From Dyadobacter psychrotolerans (lineage in GTDB: Bacteria; Bacteroidota; Bacteroidia; Cytophagales; Spirosomataceae): a stretch of DNA of 64,000 nucleotides. Each line of letters opens with the position of its first letter. Positions within the stretch are counted from its first letter, which is position 1. Shown piece after piece: positions 8,801-16,536 of the stretch. The notes beneath the pieces are model-generated. The model was not told where the DNA came from. It was given only the letters and a program-made list of their open reading frames with translations, and did no database searches. Location of the stretch: contig NZ_SMFL01000001.1 of assembly GCF_004349265.1 (NCBI RefSeq), forward strand, positions 124,001 to 188,000, read 5' to 3'. The position numbers and the translations under genes were made by a program.

Positions 8801-9098
8801 GGTCGTCTTTCAAAGCCTGTTTGAAAAATACCGAAAGGAAATCCTTCGGTCACCCCTTCTAATGGTTGAAGGCAAGCTACAAAGGGAAGGTGAAGTTACG
8901 CATGTTATCGTCCGGCACTGTTATGACATGTCACACCTGCTGCGAAACATGCACCAGGTTAAGACCGATCCGCCCGTTCAGACGTTATCACGCGCAGATG
9001 AAAAAGATGAATATGCCTCCCAGATGATCAACAAAAAAACACAGGTCCGAAAAGTCGTGCAAACCGAAATATTTCCGACCGGCAGGAATTTTAAGTGA
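5871..9098 (+). CDS. dnaE2: Error-prone DNA polymerase III alpha subunit DnaE2
   Basis: A 1075-residue C-family polymerase that copies damaged DNA with ImuA and ImuB. The PHP domain begins near residue 10 (FSFLRGGSHPEEIVEQAV, then ITDHNTL). The polymerase active site is the PDIDVD motif at about 378-383, preceded by GRGSAANSTICFCLGI. A helix-hairpin-helix/thumb region follows, and an OB fold lies near 930-1010 (VAGLVLVRQRPGTAGGVCFI). The in-frame longer start at 5826 overlaps imuB; MNYTELQ at 5871 begins where the family's PHP domain begins and is chosen. DnaE2 lacks a proofreading exonuclease and is mutagenic in other bacteria. Confidence 0.93.
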   Translation: MNYTELQVTTNFSFLRGGSHPEEIVEQAVALGYEQIAITDHNTLSGIVRAHSAAKAKNIRIIAACRLNLIDGPSLLAYPTDKDAYARLSGLLSLGNLRTEKGKCDLYKADVYSHAEGMLFIVLPPASLNEAFEFDPSFTVHLKEYRRVLGDAVFLGANRSYRGDDGKMLFRLDQLAARLDIPMVATNDVHYHHPARRQLQDIVTCIREKCTIYNAGFRLHQNAERYLKSKKEMARLFRHYPDAILRSEQIAQACQFSLDSLQYVYPEEITSEGRTPLEELTFLAWKGAHEFYGETLPEKISSAIKYELIFIEEMQYAAYFLTVYDIVRFARDQGILCQGRGSAANSTICFCLGITSVDPTKFDLLFERFISSARNEPPDIDVDFEHERREEVIQYIYRKYGRDRSAIVATVTQLHQKGAIRDVAKAMGLSVDAINRLSSSIWEFTDEWFEGKRISEHGFNPDDEHLCKVLDLTQQFMGFPRQLGQHTGGFVITQGKITDLCPIINARMADRTNIEWNKDDIDALGFLKIDILALGMLTCIRKAFDLAKAHYGLNLTLANIPQDDPVVYDMICHADTVGVFQIESRAQMSMLPRLKPRCFYDLVIEVAIVRPGPIQGDMVHPYLRRRNGEEPVEYPSKELEDILGRTLGVPLFQEQAMKIAIVAAGFTPAEADGLRRSMATFKAKGLVSQYEKKLVDGMIAKGYTEEFARRVFKQLEGFGSYGFPESHAASFALLVYVSSWIKCYYPEIFAAALLNSMPMGFYQPAQIVIDAKKHAVKVRPVDVNLSQWDNILEEKSGKYHAIRLGFRQVKGLREMDMWVLLNGRISPYNSIHAIRDAGVGQAALERLADADAFRSMSLDRRQAMWEASALADRPMGLFTGQDSQSQFEPKVDLPKMTASEHVVQDYASTSLSLKAHPVSFVRPELELQYAVPTGNLGNYKDGMIIRVAGLVLVRQRPGTAGGVCFITIEDETGFANLVVFQSLFEKYRKEILRSPLLMVEGKLQREGEVTHVIVRHCYDMSHLLRNMHQVKTDPPVQTLSRADEKDEYASQMINKKTQVRKVVQTEIFPTGRNFK

Positions 9099-9170
9099 TT
9101 GAATAAACTTCGTTTCTCTTGCTAGCTGGAAATGCATTCTGAATATTGATTTAATCCAATAATTAATTAT

Positions 9171-9650
9171 ATGTCTGTTCCTTATAACCCATTCGAGCTA
9201 TTGACGCTTCCGCTGCTTAAAAACTTCCAGCGGAGCAAACAGCACCTTCTCATTATTCAGCGCTTTAGCTGGCCGGGCGTGCCAGCTGGTAGCGGTTTTA
9301 TGATTACACCCTACATGTCAGAAAACCTGGCCAGGCAACATGCCGATACACTGGAAATTAAAGAGGGCAGACTGGTGAATTTATATCTTGAAATGGATAA
9401 GGTTATCATTTTGCTGAACAGCTCTAAATATCTGCTTTTTGTCAATTCATTTCGCGAAATGCGATGGAGCGCCAGAGTTCTAAGTCATTATCAAAAAAAT
9501 GTAATGGCATACTTGACGGCGAATGGTTTTCCCGGCCCACAGGACCAGATCGAAATAGAGCTGACATTACAATGGGGTAAACTCGAAGCCATAATTCGCT
9601 ATGGCGAATCAAAGCAGACATTTTACATCTACGAAATGATAACTTACTAA
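9171..9650 (+). CDS. Unknown protein downstream of dnaE2
   Basis: A 159-residue protein with no family I recognise. It begins MSVPYNPFELLTLPLLKNF and reads as a compact alpha/beta protein with hydrophobic strands (VIILLNSSKYLLFVNSF, IEIELTLQWGKLEAIIRYG) and no signal peptide or membrane span. It starts 72 bp after dnaE2 on the same strand, so co-transcription with the mutagenesis genes is possible. The gap contains no clear terminator. Its codon use looks like that of its neighbours. A role in the damage response is guilt by association only. Confidence 0.65.
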   Translation: MSVPYNPFELLTLPLLKNFQRSKQHLLIIQRFSWPGVPAGSGFMITPYMSENLARQHADTLEIKEGRLVNLYLEMDKVIILLNSSKYLLFVNSFREMRWSARVLSHYQKNVMAYLTANGFPGPQDQIEIELTLQWGKLEAIIRYGESKQTFYIYEMITY

Positions 9651-10248
9651 TAAGGGTGAATTCATCATTCGCCGCAACTTGAAATTAAAAGTTACAAATC
9701 CATGGTAAGATTCCATTCAAACCAAATCGGCATAATCTTATGCTAAAGTGACGAGTCTATCAAATGATGTATAAGCTGGACAATACAGACTTATCAATAA
9801 TTTTGACACCTGCCATTTACTTAACATAAAAATAAGTTATGTAACCAAGGGAGTGAAATACTATCAAATAAGAAAAGAGGCTTATTTGATCTAAATGGCC
9901 GTTTTTGTATTAGAAGATAAGATGATTGTAGCCCATCAAATGTAACGTACTGTTAAGAACACTTACATATATAAGAAATTGTATATCTCTAAATAGTCAT
10001 AAAATAAGATGGCAAGTAAGAATGTGGTCTCATTATGCAATTGTTGGTAGATATTCTAGGGTTTTACATGGTTTCTGATATGCGTCAGCAGAATATTGAG
10101 CATCTGGGCCAGGTGCGTACATGGTGAGAGGGTTTTTAAAGAGAAGGCAATAGCATTTTGCCCCCAAGCTGTTTGCAACATTTAACGATAACCCACGTAT
10201 GCTATTAATAAACAGTTTTCTGTTTTGTTACTTGATCATTTTAGGGTT
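9651..10248. other. Intergenic stretch, no supported gene
   Basis: About 600 AT-rich bases between the damage cassette and the esterase. Short open frames exist (for example a 41-codon minus frame at 10056-10181) but none shows a recognisable family. No tRNA or strong terminator was seen. Confidence 0.5.
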
Positions 10249-11781
10249 ATGCTCACGCGTTTAATGGTATTGATATTTATTCTCTGCAACAGTTTCTCTG
10301 TTCGTTCACAAATCATACTGAAAGGAAATATTCACGATGCCAAAAGCAACAGCCCGCTAGCGTACGTTAACATAGGTATCAATAAAAAGAACATTGGCAC
10401 AACTTCAATGGAGAATGGCTGGTTTTCTTTAAAAATCCCTGCTGAGAACCTTATGGACACTCTCCGTTTTTCGCTGGTTGGCTATGAGCAGCTGGATGTA
10501 GCCATCAACGCGCTTTCCCCTGATAGAACAGTAGAAATAAAACTTGATGAAAAAGCAGCCTGGTTGAAGGAGCTTAAAATTCTTGGAAGCAAGCCCGTAG
10601 AGAAAAGTTATGGTATAAAAAAACGAGGCGGTCCTATTCATTTTACAGACGGAATGTTTTCGCAAAATGACATCTTTGAGATTGGACAGTTGATTAAACT
10701 GGGAAGCGGACCCGCTCAGATTACGTCAGCAAACTTGTATGTTGACAGCGACACCGAAGATAGCGCAAGTTTCAGAATCAATTTCTACCGGTATGACATG
10801 GACAAACCATCCAGCCGGATCGTTGAAAAAAGTTTACTGCAAAAGCACCTGGTAAAAAAAGGCTGGCTCCGTTTTGATTTAACGTATGCTGGAATTGTAT
10901 TGAATGGGGATTTCATCGTGGCCATAGAATGCCTTCCGAATCCTGAAAAATCGGGTAAATCTTTTACCTATGAAATAAAGCTGGGAGGATCAAGTAAAAG
11001 CTTTTACAGAAGAAACAGTCAGGGGCAATGGAATACACCTCCACATCATTATTGTCTTTTTATTACAGCACTCGTCGATAAGGATACACCTGAGCAGATT
11101 GAAGATCAGCAAACCGGACCAACCTTCAAGATATACTCAGCGGCTGTAAAGGATACCTTTAATGTGTTTGTCAGGCTGTCTGAAAAGTATGAACACGGCT
11201 CCTCTGAGAAATACCCGGTGGTATACCATTTGGATGGCAACGCCTACTTTGAACATGTAAGCGCTTCTACTAAGAAACTCAGCTGGAAAAAATCTTTCAG
11301 AGAGCCCATTATCATAGGTATCGGTTACCGGGATGCTTATCTGATGGATTCATTAAGGAACAGGGATTATACATATCCAAAGGCATCTGCCGCGGATAGT
11401 TTTGCAATCAGCGGAGGTGGTAAGAACTTTTACAGCTTTCTGCGTCATGAACTGATCCCGCACGTAGAACACACATACAGGGCTGACAGCACAAACCGTA
11501 CCCTGATGGGACATTCACTTGGAGGATATTTTACACTATATGCCCTGTTTGAAGGTCTAAGCAAGGGTCTTGTTTTTAACCAATATGTTTCTGCAAGCCC
11601 ATCGATCCATTATTATAATGACTATATTATTAACGAGCTTAAAGCTGTTTTGCCCAAAAAGGATCTGGATCTAAGACTCTTTCTGAAAATGGGAGAAATG
11701 GAGATTTCAAGAAACCGTTTTTATCAGTTCATTGACCTACTTGAAACTGCCCGTTCAACCATTTCAGATAGTACAGTTTAA
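10249..11781 (+). CDS. Secreted esterase-family protein with N-terminal regulatory domain, C-terminus apparently truncated
   Basis: A 510-residue protein starting with a Sec signal peptide (LMVLIFILCNSFSVRSQ, cleavage near SQ). Residues about 22-95 are a carboxypeptidase-D regulatory-like beta sandwich (NIHDAKSNSPLAYVNIGI, GWFSLKIP). A middle beta-rich domain runs to about 280, and a putative esterase (PF00756-type) alpha/beta hydrolase follows, with YHLDGNAYFEHVSAS and nucleophile elbow GHSLGG. The frame ends soon after FLKMGEMEISRNRFYQ, before the region where this family normally has its catalytic His. The last dozen residues do not look like the family, so the 3' end may have been lost, perhaps with the IS110 insertion that follows. 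An upstream TTG at 10225 would add eight residues, but the ATG gives a better signal peptide. Confidence 0.75.
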   Translation: MLTRLMVLIFILCNSFSVRSQIILKGNIHDAKSNSPLAYVNIGINKKNIGTTSMENGWFSLKIPAENLMDTLRFSLVGYEQLDVAINALSPDRTVEIKLDEKAAWLKELKILGSKPVEKSYGIKKRGGPIHFTDGMFSQNDIFEIGQLIKLGSGPAQITSANLYVDSDTEDSASFRINFYRYDMDKPSSRIVEKSLLQKHLVKKGWLRFDLTYAGIVLNGDFIVAIECLPNPEKSGKSFTYEIKLGGSSKSFYRRNSQGQWNTPPHHYCLFITALVDKDTPEQIEDQQTGPTFKIYSAAVKDTFNVFVRLSEKYEHGSSEKYPVVYHLDGNAYFEHVSASTKKLSWKKSFREPIIIGIGYRDAYLMDSLRNRDYTYPKASAADSFAISGGGKNFYSFLRHELIPHVEHTYRADSTNRTLMGHSLGGYFTLYALFEGLSKGLVFNQYVSASPSIHYYNDYIINELKAVLPKKDLDLRLFLKMGEMEISRNRFYQFIDLLETARSTISDSTV

Positions 11782-11884
11782 CGTGCCAGTTTGCAATATA
11801 CAGTAATTTGTTTTGGCGTACCACTCCTATGTTTACGAAGCTAACTCAGTCGGAAGGATAAAAGTTAGATTTGTAATATAAAGT

Positions 11885-12009
11885 GATAAAGGGATGAGAG
11901 CAGATGTACCACTTAATAACTCATGAAGTATATTGGAGATTAGAAACTGCCTCATCCTTTGTTATCTTTTCGAGTCTGAACAGAATGTAAGGAATTGAGA
12001 TTTGCTCAA
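11885..12009 (+). ncRNA. Structured leader of IS110-family element, candidate bridge RNA
   Basis: Upstream of the transposase an inverted repeat pairs 11885-11903 (GATAAAGGGATGAGAGCAG) with 11947-11966 (CTGCCTCATCCTTTGTTATC), nearly all complementary, enclosing a 43-base loop. A small hairpin follows, TTGAG and CTCAA around ATTTG at 11995-12009. IS110-family recombinases are known to use a bridge RNA transcribed from a non-coding end of the element, and in many members it lies ahead of the recombinase gene. Position and folding fit; the target- and donor-binding loops have not been matched to flanking DNA. Confidence 0.45.
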
Positions 12010-12061
12010 GATCCAGAATATCCAACCAGGAGACAAGACGAACCGGGAGATTCATCACTTT

Positions 12062-13135
12062 ATGCTAACAATTAACATTAGTACGATGAGGGCTTTAAAA
12101 CAAGTATTGGGAGTAGATGTTGCCCAAAAGGAATTAGTAGTGACGCTGGGCCGGTTACTGGACGATTTAAGCATCGAGCTGTATGCCTACAAAATTTTCA
12201 GTAACACGGAGAAGGGTTTTTCTTCATTGCTGGCATGGGCTAAAAAGTTGGCAGATCCTGATATAGAACTTCGGTTTGTTATGGAAGCCACGGGGGTATA
12301 TCATCAGAAGTTCGCTTACTTCCTGGATGATCAAGGCTGCACTTTAAGTATTGTTTTACCAAACAAGATCAGCAACTATATCAGAACTTTGGAAGCGAAG
12401 ACCATTACAGATAAAAGCTGTTCTGAGGCCATAGCCAGGTTCGGGTTGGAGCGAAAGTTGGATAGCTGGAAGCGCCCCAAAAGCAATTACAAATATCTTC
12501 AACAGCTTACAAGAGAGCGCGATCAAATAGTTTCAGAGCGCTCGATAGTAAAAAACCAGCTGCATGCAGAAAGTCAGGAAGCAGAACCGCATGAGCGGAG
12601 TTTAGAGCGTCTCAAGGAGCGGATTAGGTTTCTTAACAGGCAAGAACAGGAAATCAAGGAAGATATACACCAGCTTGTCAATCAAGATACCGAGCTTAAA
12701 AAAGAGATAGAGATTATCAGCAGTATTCCAGGAGTCGGTCAGTTGACAGCTATTATCATTTTGGCAGAAACAAACGGTTTTGAATTGATAAGAAATAAGA
12801 AACAACTTTCAAGTTATGCCGGCTTTGACGTAAAAGAAAAACAATCCGGCACATCGGTAAAAGGCAAGCCAAGGATATCGAAAAAAGGAAACCGAAGCCT
12901 CAGGAAAGCCATGTATTTCCCTGCAATGACCGCAGTGAAATACGATGACAACTTTAAAAATATGTATGTGAGGATCGTCAGTAAACAGGGTATCAAAATG
13001 AAAGCTTTGATAGCAGCCCAAAGGAAATTGCTGGAACTGGCATATATACTATATAAGTCTAAAACTAGCTATGACAAATCACACGAAACACAAAGGGCAG
13101 GACAAAAAAATAGCATGTCAGCACAAAGTGTATAA
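12062..13135 (+). CDS. IS110-family DEDD/serine recombinase (transposase)
   Basis: A 357-residue transposase. The N-terminal DEDD RuvC-like domain shows Asp19 in LGVDVAQKE, Glu75 in VMEATGVYH and Asp117 in ITDKSCSEAI. A coiled-coil linker (about 140-215, ERLKERIRFLNRQEQEIKED) precedes the C-terminal transposase_20 domain with IPGVGQLTAIIILAETNGF, SYAGF and SGTSVKGKPRISKKGNRSL, which contains the candidate catalytic serines. The fourth acidic residue expected three positions after Asp117 is a Cys here; I recall relatives in Bacteroidota with a similar DKxxSEAI pattern. Start at the ATG 12062 follows GGGAG; an ATG at 12086 is possible. Confidence 0.85.
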   Translation: MLTINISTMRALKQVLGVDVAQKELVVTLGRLLDDLSIELYAYKIFSNTEKGFSSLLAWAKKLADPDIELRFVMEATGVYHQKFAYFLDDQGCTLSIVLPNKISNYIRTLEAKTITDKSCSEAIARFGLERKLDSWKRPKSNYKYLQQLTRERDQIVSERSIVKNQLHAESQEAEPHERSLERLKERIRFLNRQEQEIKEDIHQLVNQDTELKKEIEIISSIPGVGQLTAIIILAETNGFELIRNKKQLSSYAGFDVKEKQSGTSVKGKPRISKKGNRSLRKAMYFPAMTAVKYDDNFKNMYVRIVSKQGIKMKALIAAQRKLLELAYILYKSKTSYDKSHETQRAGQKNSMSAQSV

Positions 13136-13330
13136 CATGCTATACTGGCTGGCTCTGGGCCGCCTTCAAAAACAAAGATATAAAAAATTGAAATTTTAAT
13201 AGGTTATCAACACAGAATCTAATCTGTAATTTGAAAGTACCAGATTTGGCTCAAATCAGAGCTAAGAGGGAAGGAAAACCAAGGGAGGCAAGAGTACAGA
13301 AATACCACCGAATAAATTTCACACAAATCT

Positions 13331-13489
13331 TTATAGATAGGATTGATATCTCGAGGTTAGATGCACAACAGCGGAAGCAAGTGTGTGATATTTATTAAAT
13401 TCAATAAGACACTCCAACTTTTGTCCGGCTGGCGTGTAGTCAATCCTGATCCGCTTATTTTTATATAGTAAGAAGTGCTTCACTAGCAT
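13331..13489 (-). CDS. Possible small ORF or gene remnant
   Basis: A 52-codon minus frame begins MLVKHFLLYKNKRIRIDYTP and continues AGQKLECLIEFNKYHTLAS. It looks more protein-like than chance but matches nothing I know. It lies between the IS110 element and a response regulator, a zone with several broken genes, so a remnant is as likely as a real small protein. The rest of 13136-13554 shows no other feature. Confidence 0.25.
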   Translation of the reverse strand: MLVKHFLLYKNKRIRIDYTPAGQKLECLIEFNKYHTLASAVVHLTSRYQSYL

Positions 13490-13554
13490 CGACGAAGTTG
13501 TATTCTCACCTATTTATTGCAATTTGCATCTATTAAAGTAAAAATTGAGTTGGA

Positions 13555-13977
13555 ATGAACAAGAGTAGAGAAATCATCATCATTGAAGATGATGAAGACG
13601 ATCGGTACCTTTTGGAAGAAGTCTTTAACACCTTGCAATATCCAAACAAAAGGATCTACTTTCCCGACGGGTTGGCCGCACTGGAATACCTGCAGGGACC
13701 TTCCACAGCACCATTTATAATAATTTCCGACATAAACATGCCTATGATGGACGGTTTAGAGCTAAAAGACAAACTGTGCACAGATGCGAAGCTTAATCTC
13801 AAATGTATTCCATACCTGTTTTTCTCAACTGCCATTAGCCAAAAAATGGTTATTGACGCTTACAGTACATCCGCACAGGGCTTTTTTGTAAAGCAAAATT
13901 CCTTTGACCAATTGCTGGATACAATAAGGGTTATTGTAGAGTATTGGAAAAAATGCGCAGCTCCGAACAATTTTTAA
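13555..13977 (+). CDS. Single-domain response regulator
   Basis: A 140-residue stand-alone receiver domain. The acidic pocket is Glu11-Asp12-Asp13 in IIEDDEDD, the phosphoacceptor is Asp59 in IISDINMPMMDG, the Thr/Ser position lies in LFFSTAI and the conserved Lys is at 113 (FFVKQNS). No output domain is attached, so it would work as a phosphate relay or by protein contact, as in Rcp-type proteins of Bacteroidota. No kinase gene is adjacent in intact form; kinase and receiver remnants lie just downstream on the opposite strand. Confidence 0.88.
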   Translation: MNKSREIIIIEDDEDDRYLLEEVFNTLQYPNKRIYFPDGLAALEYLQGPSTAPFIIISDINMPMMDGLELKDKLCTDAKLNLKCIPYLFFSTAISQKMVIDAYSTSAQGFFVKQNSFDQLLDTIRVIVEYWKKCAAPNNF

Positions 13978-14070
13978 GATTCACCTTGACAAGGATTGCT
14001 ATTGACTATTGAATTCCCTTCCCCGTTTCATTTTATAGTGATGACTATCTTACCGCCCGTTTTTTTGGCA

Positions 14071-14459
14071 TCATGCAACAAGCAGTTTTTGGAGTTGGCT
14101 GGTCAAGACGGATAAGGATGCGGATTTTTCCATGAACTTATCTACACCGATTGCTTTAAGCTCGCCTAACCGATGCTCTGGAATTACCCCTGAATAAATA
14201 ATAATACCTGGGTGATCGAATTCGTCGAGTTTCATAAGTTCTTGTAAGCACTCATCCCCACTTGTCCCCGGAAGGTTCATAATCTACAAATACATAACCA
14301 GGGGCATCCACATTTGGTTTTTTAAAATGCTGGATTGCCTGCTGGCAGGTAGAAAAAAATAAGCATTTGAAGGCTCCTGGAATTTCTCCTAGTGCGATAG
14401 TAAAATTTCATGCTCTTCACTGTCATCGTCGATGATACCAGTAGATTTTTATCCTTCAT
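14071..14459 (-). pseudogene. Broken response regulator (receiver domain)
   Basis: The minus strand encodes pieces of a receiver domain in different frames. From an ATG at 14459 it reads MKDKNLLV, then in another frame IIDDDSEEHEILLSH followed by a stop. Next comes STCQQAIQHFKKPNVDAPGY running to FVDYE, then NLPGTSGDECLQELMKLDEF and the end KFMEKSASLSVLTSQLQKLL. The order matches a receiver: acidic pocket, FVD plus NLPG loop, YSG and a Lys near the end. At least two frameshifts and one stop break it, so it cannot make a whole protein. Confidence 0.7.
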
Positions 14460-14493
14460 ATTTTATCCTAAATACTTGATTTCAATTGTCAGC

Positions 14494-14691
14494 CTATAAT
14501 AAATATGATGCCTGCAAAAGCTGGGTAGTAAATAAAAAATGGGGTTGTACTCTAATGATGGCAAGCTGCAACTTGGATTTGACCAGTATTTCATTAAGTC
14601 GCTGGCATTTCATTTTGTCTTTTAGAAATTCCGGAGTGTAGGGTATTGAGAAGTACTTGAAAACGTCCCAGCGAAATATGAAAGCTGGTGG
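14494..14691 (-). pseudogene. Fragment of a LytS-type sensor histidine kinase
   Basis: A minus-strand frame of about 65 codons includes KCQRLNEILVKSKLQLAIIR followed directly by VQPHFLF. The last seven residues with the preceding helix are the phosphoacceptor signature of the His_kinase (LytS/YpdA) family, normally LQPHFLFNTLN. The frame stops soon after and has no ATPase domain, so only a stub is left. It sits upstream of the broken receiver gene on the same strand, as a former two-component pair would. Confidence 0.55.
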
Positions 14692-14734
14692 TTATCATTG
14701 ATAAGAAATATTTGGGAGCCCATTAAAGTTATCT

Positions 14735-15979
14735 CTATTTGGTGTGCTTAGCTAATTTTTTGATTAACGGACCAATTGTAAGCCCTTGCCCGATAATAGA
14801 AAAAAGTACAATCACAAAAGTGACAGAAACAATAACTTCTTTATACGGAGTTGACGGAAGCGACAGCGCTAGTGCTATTGATATTCCACCCCGCAGACCA
14901 CCCCAAGCCATTATTTTCAAAGTCCCTGGTCCAAGTTGGTTGATAAACCCAAAGGCGGTTGCCGTAGCATATAGCACTCCAAATCGAACCAGGATAATGA
15001 TTATGGCGGTGAGCAGCCCGATGATCACAAAGCTTACCTCAAATGTAACAACAACAATCTCCAATCCGATCAGCAGGAACAGGATCGCATTTAGGATCTC
15101 GTCAGTAACCTCCCAGAACTTGCTCAGATAATCCCTGGTTATATCGCTCATGGCATGGGCCTTTCCCCTGTTGCCAGTCATAATCCCAGCCACGACCATC
15201 GCCAGCGGGCCGGATACATGCAGAAAATGGCAAAGTGAATATCCTCCCATGACCATCGCCAGGGAAATCAAAATTTCTGTCTGGAAATGATCGATCGATT
15301 TCATTAGCTGGTAACCAATAAAACCGATAAGGCCACCTGTTACAATTCCACCAACTGCCTCCTGAAGAAACAATAGTCCAATTTGTACAGCACCAAAATT
15401 CTCGATGCCTACCGAAGCGATTTGAACTAATGTGGCAAATATTACCACACCAATACCATCGTTAAAAAGCGATTCGCCGACAATATTGGTCTCAACAGTT
15501 TTGGATAATTTCGCTTTTGTGAGAATACCCATCACTGCGATTGGGTCGGTGGGAGCAATCAGTGCGCCCAAGAGTAAACAGAAAATCAGAGGTATATCAA
15601 TTTCGAAAAGCAGGGTAATGTAATGAAACCCGTATCCAACTATGAATGTAGAAAGTATGGTTCCGATCACGGCAAAGCTGGTAATAGTTTTCGCAGACTT
15701 TTTCAGATCGGGAAGGTACATATGCAGCGAACCTGCGAACAGAAGGAAGCTCAACAGGATCCCCAGGATAAATTCGGAAAAATCGATCAGCACCAGCTCT
15801 TTTACTACCACGGCCGAAAAGCGGCTCGAAATCTGGCCTAATTCGATTACTGCAAGAGCAACAATGGTACCCATTAGCATCAGACTTATCCCAGATGGCA
15901 GTTTAAAAAAGCGGACATTGATGTAGGAGAAAAGTGCCGAAAGCGAAATTAGGATCGAGAAGAGTACGAATAATTCCAT
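14735..15979 (-). CDS. CPA1-family Na+/H+ antiporter (NhaP-like)
   Basis: A 414-residue inner-membrane antiporter with about 12 hydrophobic segments. Signature sites of the CPA1/Na+/H+ exchanger family are present: LIAPTDPIAVMGIL in the core, GESLFNDGIGVVIFA (the ND-type ion site) and GGLRGGISIALALSLP near the C-terminus. It would exchange cytoplasmic Na+ or K+ for protons to control pH and sodium. There is no long cytoplasmic tail. Its neighbours are unrelated remnants, so it is probably a single-gene unit; a second antiporter of another family (NhaA) lies at 61 kb. Confidence 0.9.
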   Translation of the reverse strand: MELFVLFSILISLSALFSYINVRFFKLPSGISLMLMGTIVALAVIELGQISSRFSAVVVKELVLIDFSEFILGILLSFLLFAGSLHMYLPDLKKSAKTITSFAVIGTILSTFIVGYGFHYITLLFEIDIPLIFCLLLGALIAPTDPIAVMGILTKAKLSKTVETNIVGESLFNDGIGVVIFATLVQIASVGIENFGAVQIGLLFLQEAVGGIVTGGLIGFIGYQLMKSIDHFQTEILISLAMVMGGYSLCHFLHVSGPLAMVVAGIMTGNRGKAHAMSDITRDYLSKFWEVTDEILNAILFLLIGLEIVVVTFEVSFVIIGLLTAIIIILVRFGVLYATATAFGFINQLGPGTLKIMAWGGLRGGISIALALSLPSTPYKEVIVSVTFVIVLFSIIGQGLTIGPLIKKLAKHTK

Positions 15980-16174
15980 GGATATAATGATCTGTATTTT
16001 GTTTGTGGTCTATTTAATATGTGCATTAACCAGCTGCATTATTAAGGTTTGCCTCTGGTAAGCAAAGCCAATGCCGCGTTGCTCGAAAGCCTAAAAAGGT
16101 CCTTATAATCGATTGCTGCCTATCTATATATAAGTATAATCCGCATCCTGCACATAATACACTACTTCAAAAAT

Positions 16175-16459
16175 TTAAGCTGAAATCATCTTATCCTGAG
16201 AAATGAGCGCGATCAAAGGTAATGTATGTTTTTGACTGTACAATTTGTCTAATAATATCAGGAACTTCGGAAAGCCGCTTATGGGAAGTCTGGCGGAAAC
16301 GTTATTGACAACTGCTTTCTCACCATCACCAGAACCAATTTTGGCTGCGAGGTATCTCATGTCTTTCTGATAAGAGTAGTGAGCATGTTCTATCCCACAA
16401 AATAGTAAGATGTCTCTGATCTGTGATTGATGCAACTTGAAAGAGAACATCTGTAACAA
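16175..16459 (-). CDS. Unknown protein, possibly 5'-truncated by frameshift
   Basis: A 94-residue frame, MLQMFSFKLHQSQIRDILLF then CGIEHAHYSYQKDM and RYLAAKIGSGDGEKAVVNN, ending KHTLPLIALISQDKMISA. The composition is clearly protein-like but I recognise no family. A second frame beginning at 16514 (MLMITGKQEPKVVLFIPPIV) overlaps its 5' end and also looks coding, so the intact gene may once have started there and been split by a frameshift. It is divergent from the cupin gene at 16537. The stretch 15980-16174 holds nothing I can support. Confidence 0.4.
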   Translation of the reverse strand: MLQMFSFKLHQSQIRDILLFCGIEHAHYSYQKDMRYLAAKIGSGDGEKAVVNNVSARLPISGFPKFLILLDKLYSQKHTLPLIALISQDKMISA

Positions 16460-16536
16460 TTGGTGGTATAAATAGCACCACCTTTGGCTCTTGCTTGCCG
16501 GTAATCATCAGCAAAAATCATTAATAGATTCTTAAT

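Larger units (their letters stand above)
11885..13135 (+). mobile_element. IS110-family insertion sequence (minimal extent)
   Basis: The element is defined by its recombinase gene and the folded leader upstream. IS110 members usually lack terminal inverted repeats, and I could not fix either end. The coordinates are the minimum supported; true ends probably lie within 11780-11885 and 13136-13330. Its neighbours are a truncated-looking esterase and a run of broken two-component genes, consistent with local rearrangement. Confidence 0.55.

Noticed and set aside
10056..10181. 41-codon minus-strand ORF upstream of the esterase
   Set aside because: Short, no recognised family and not supported by context.
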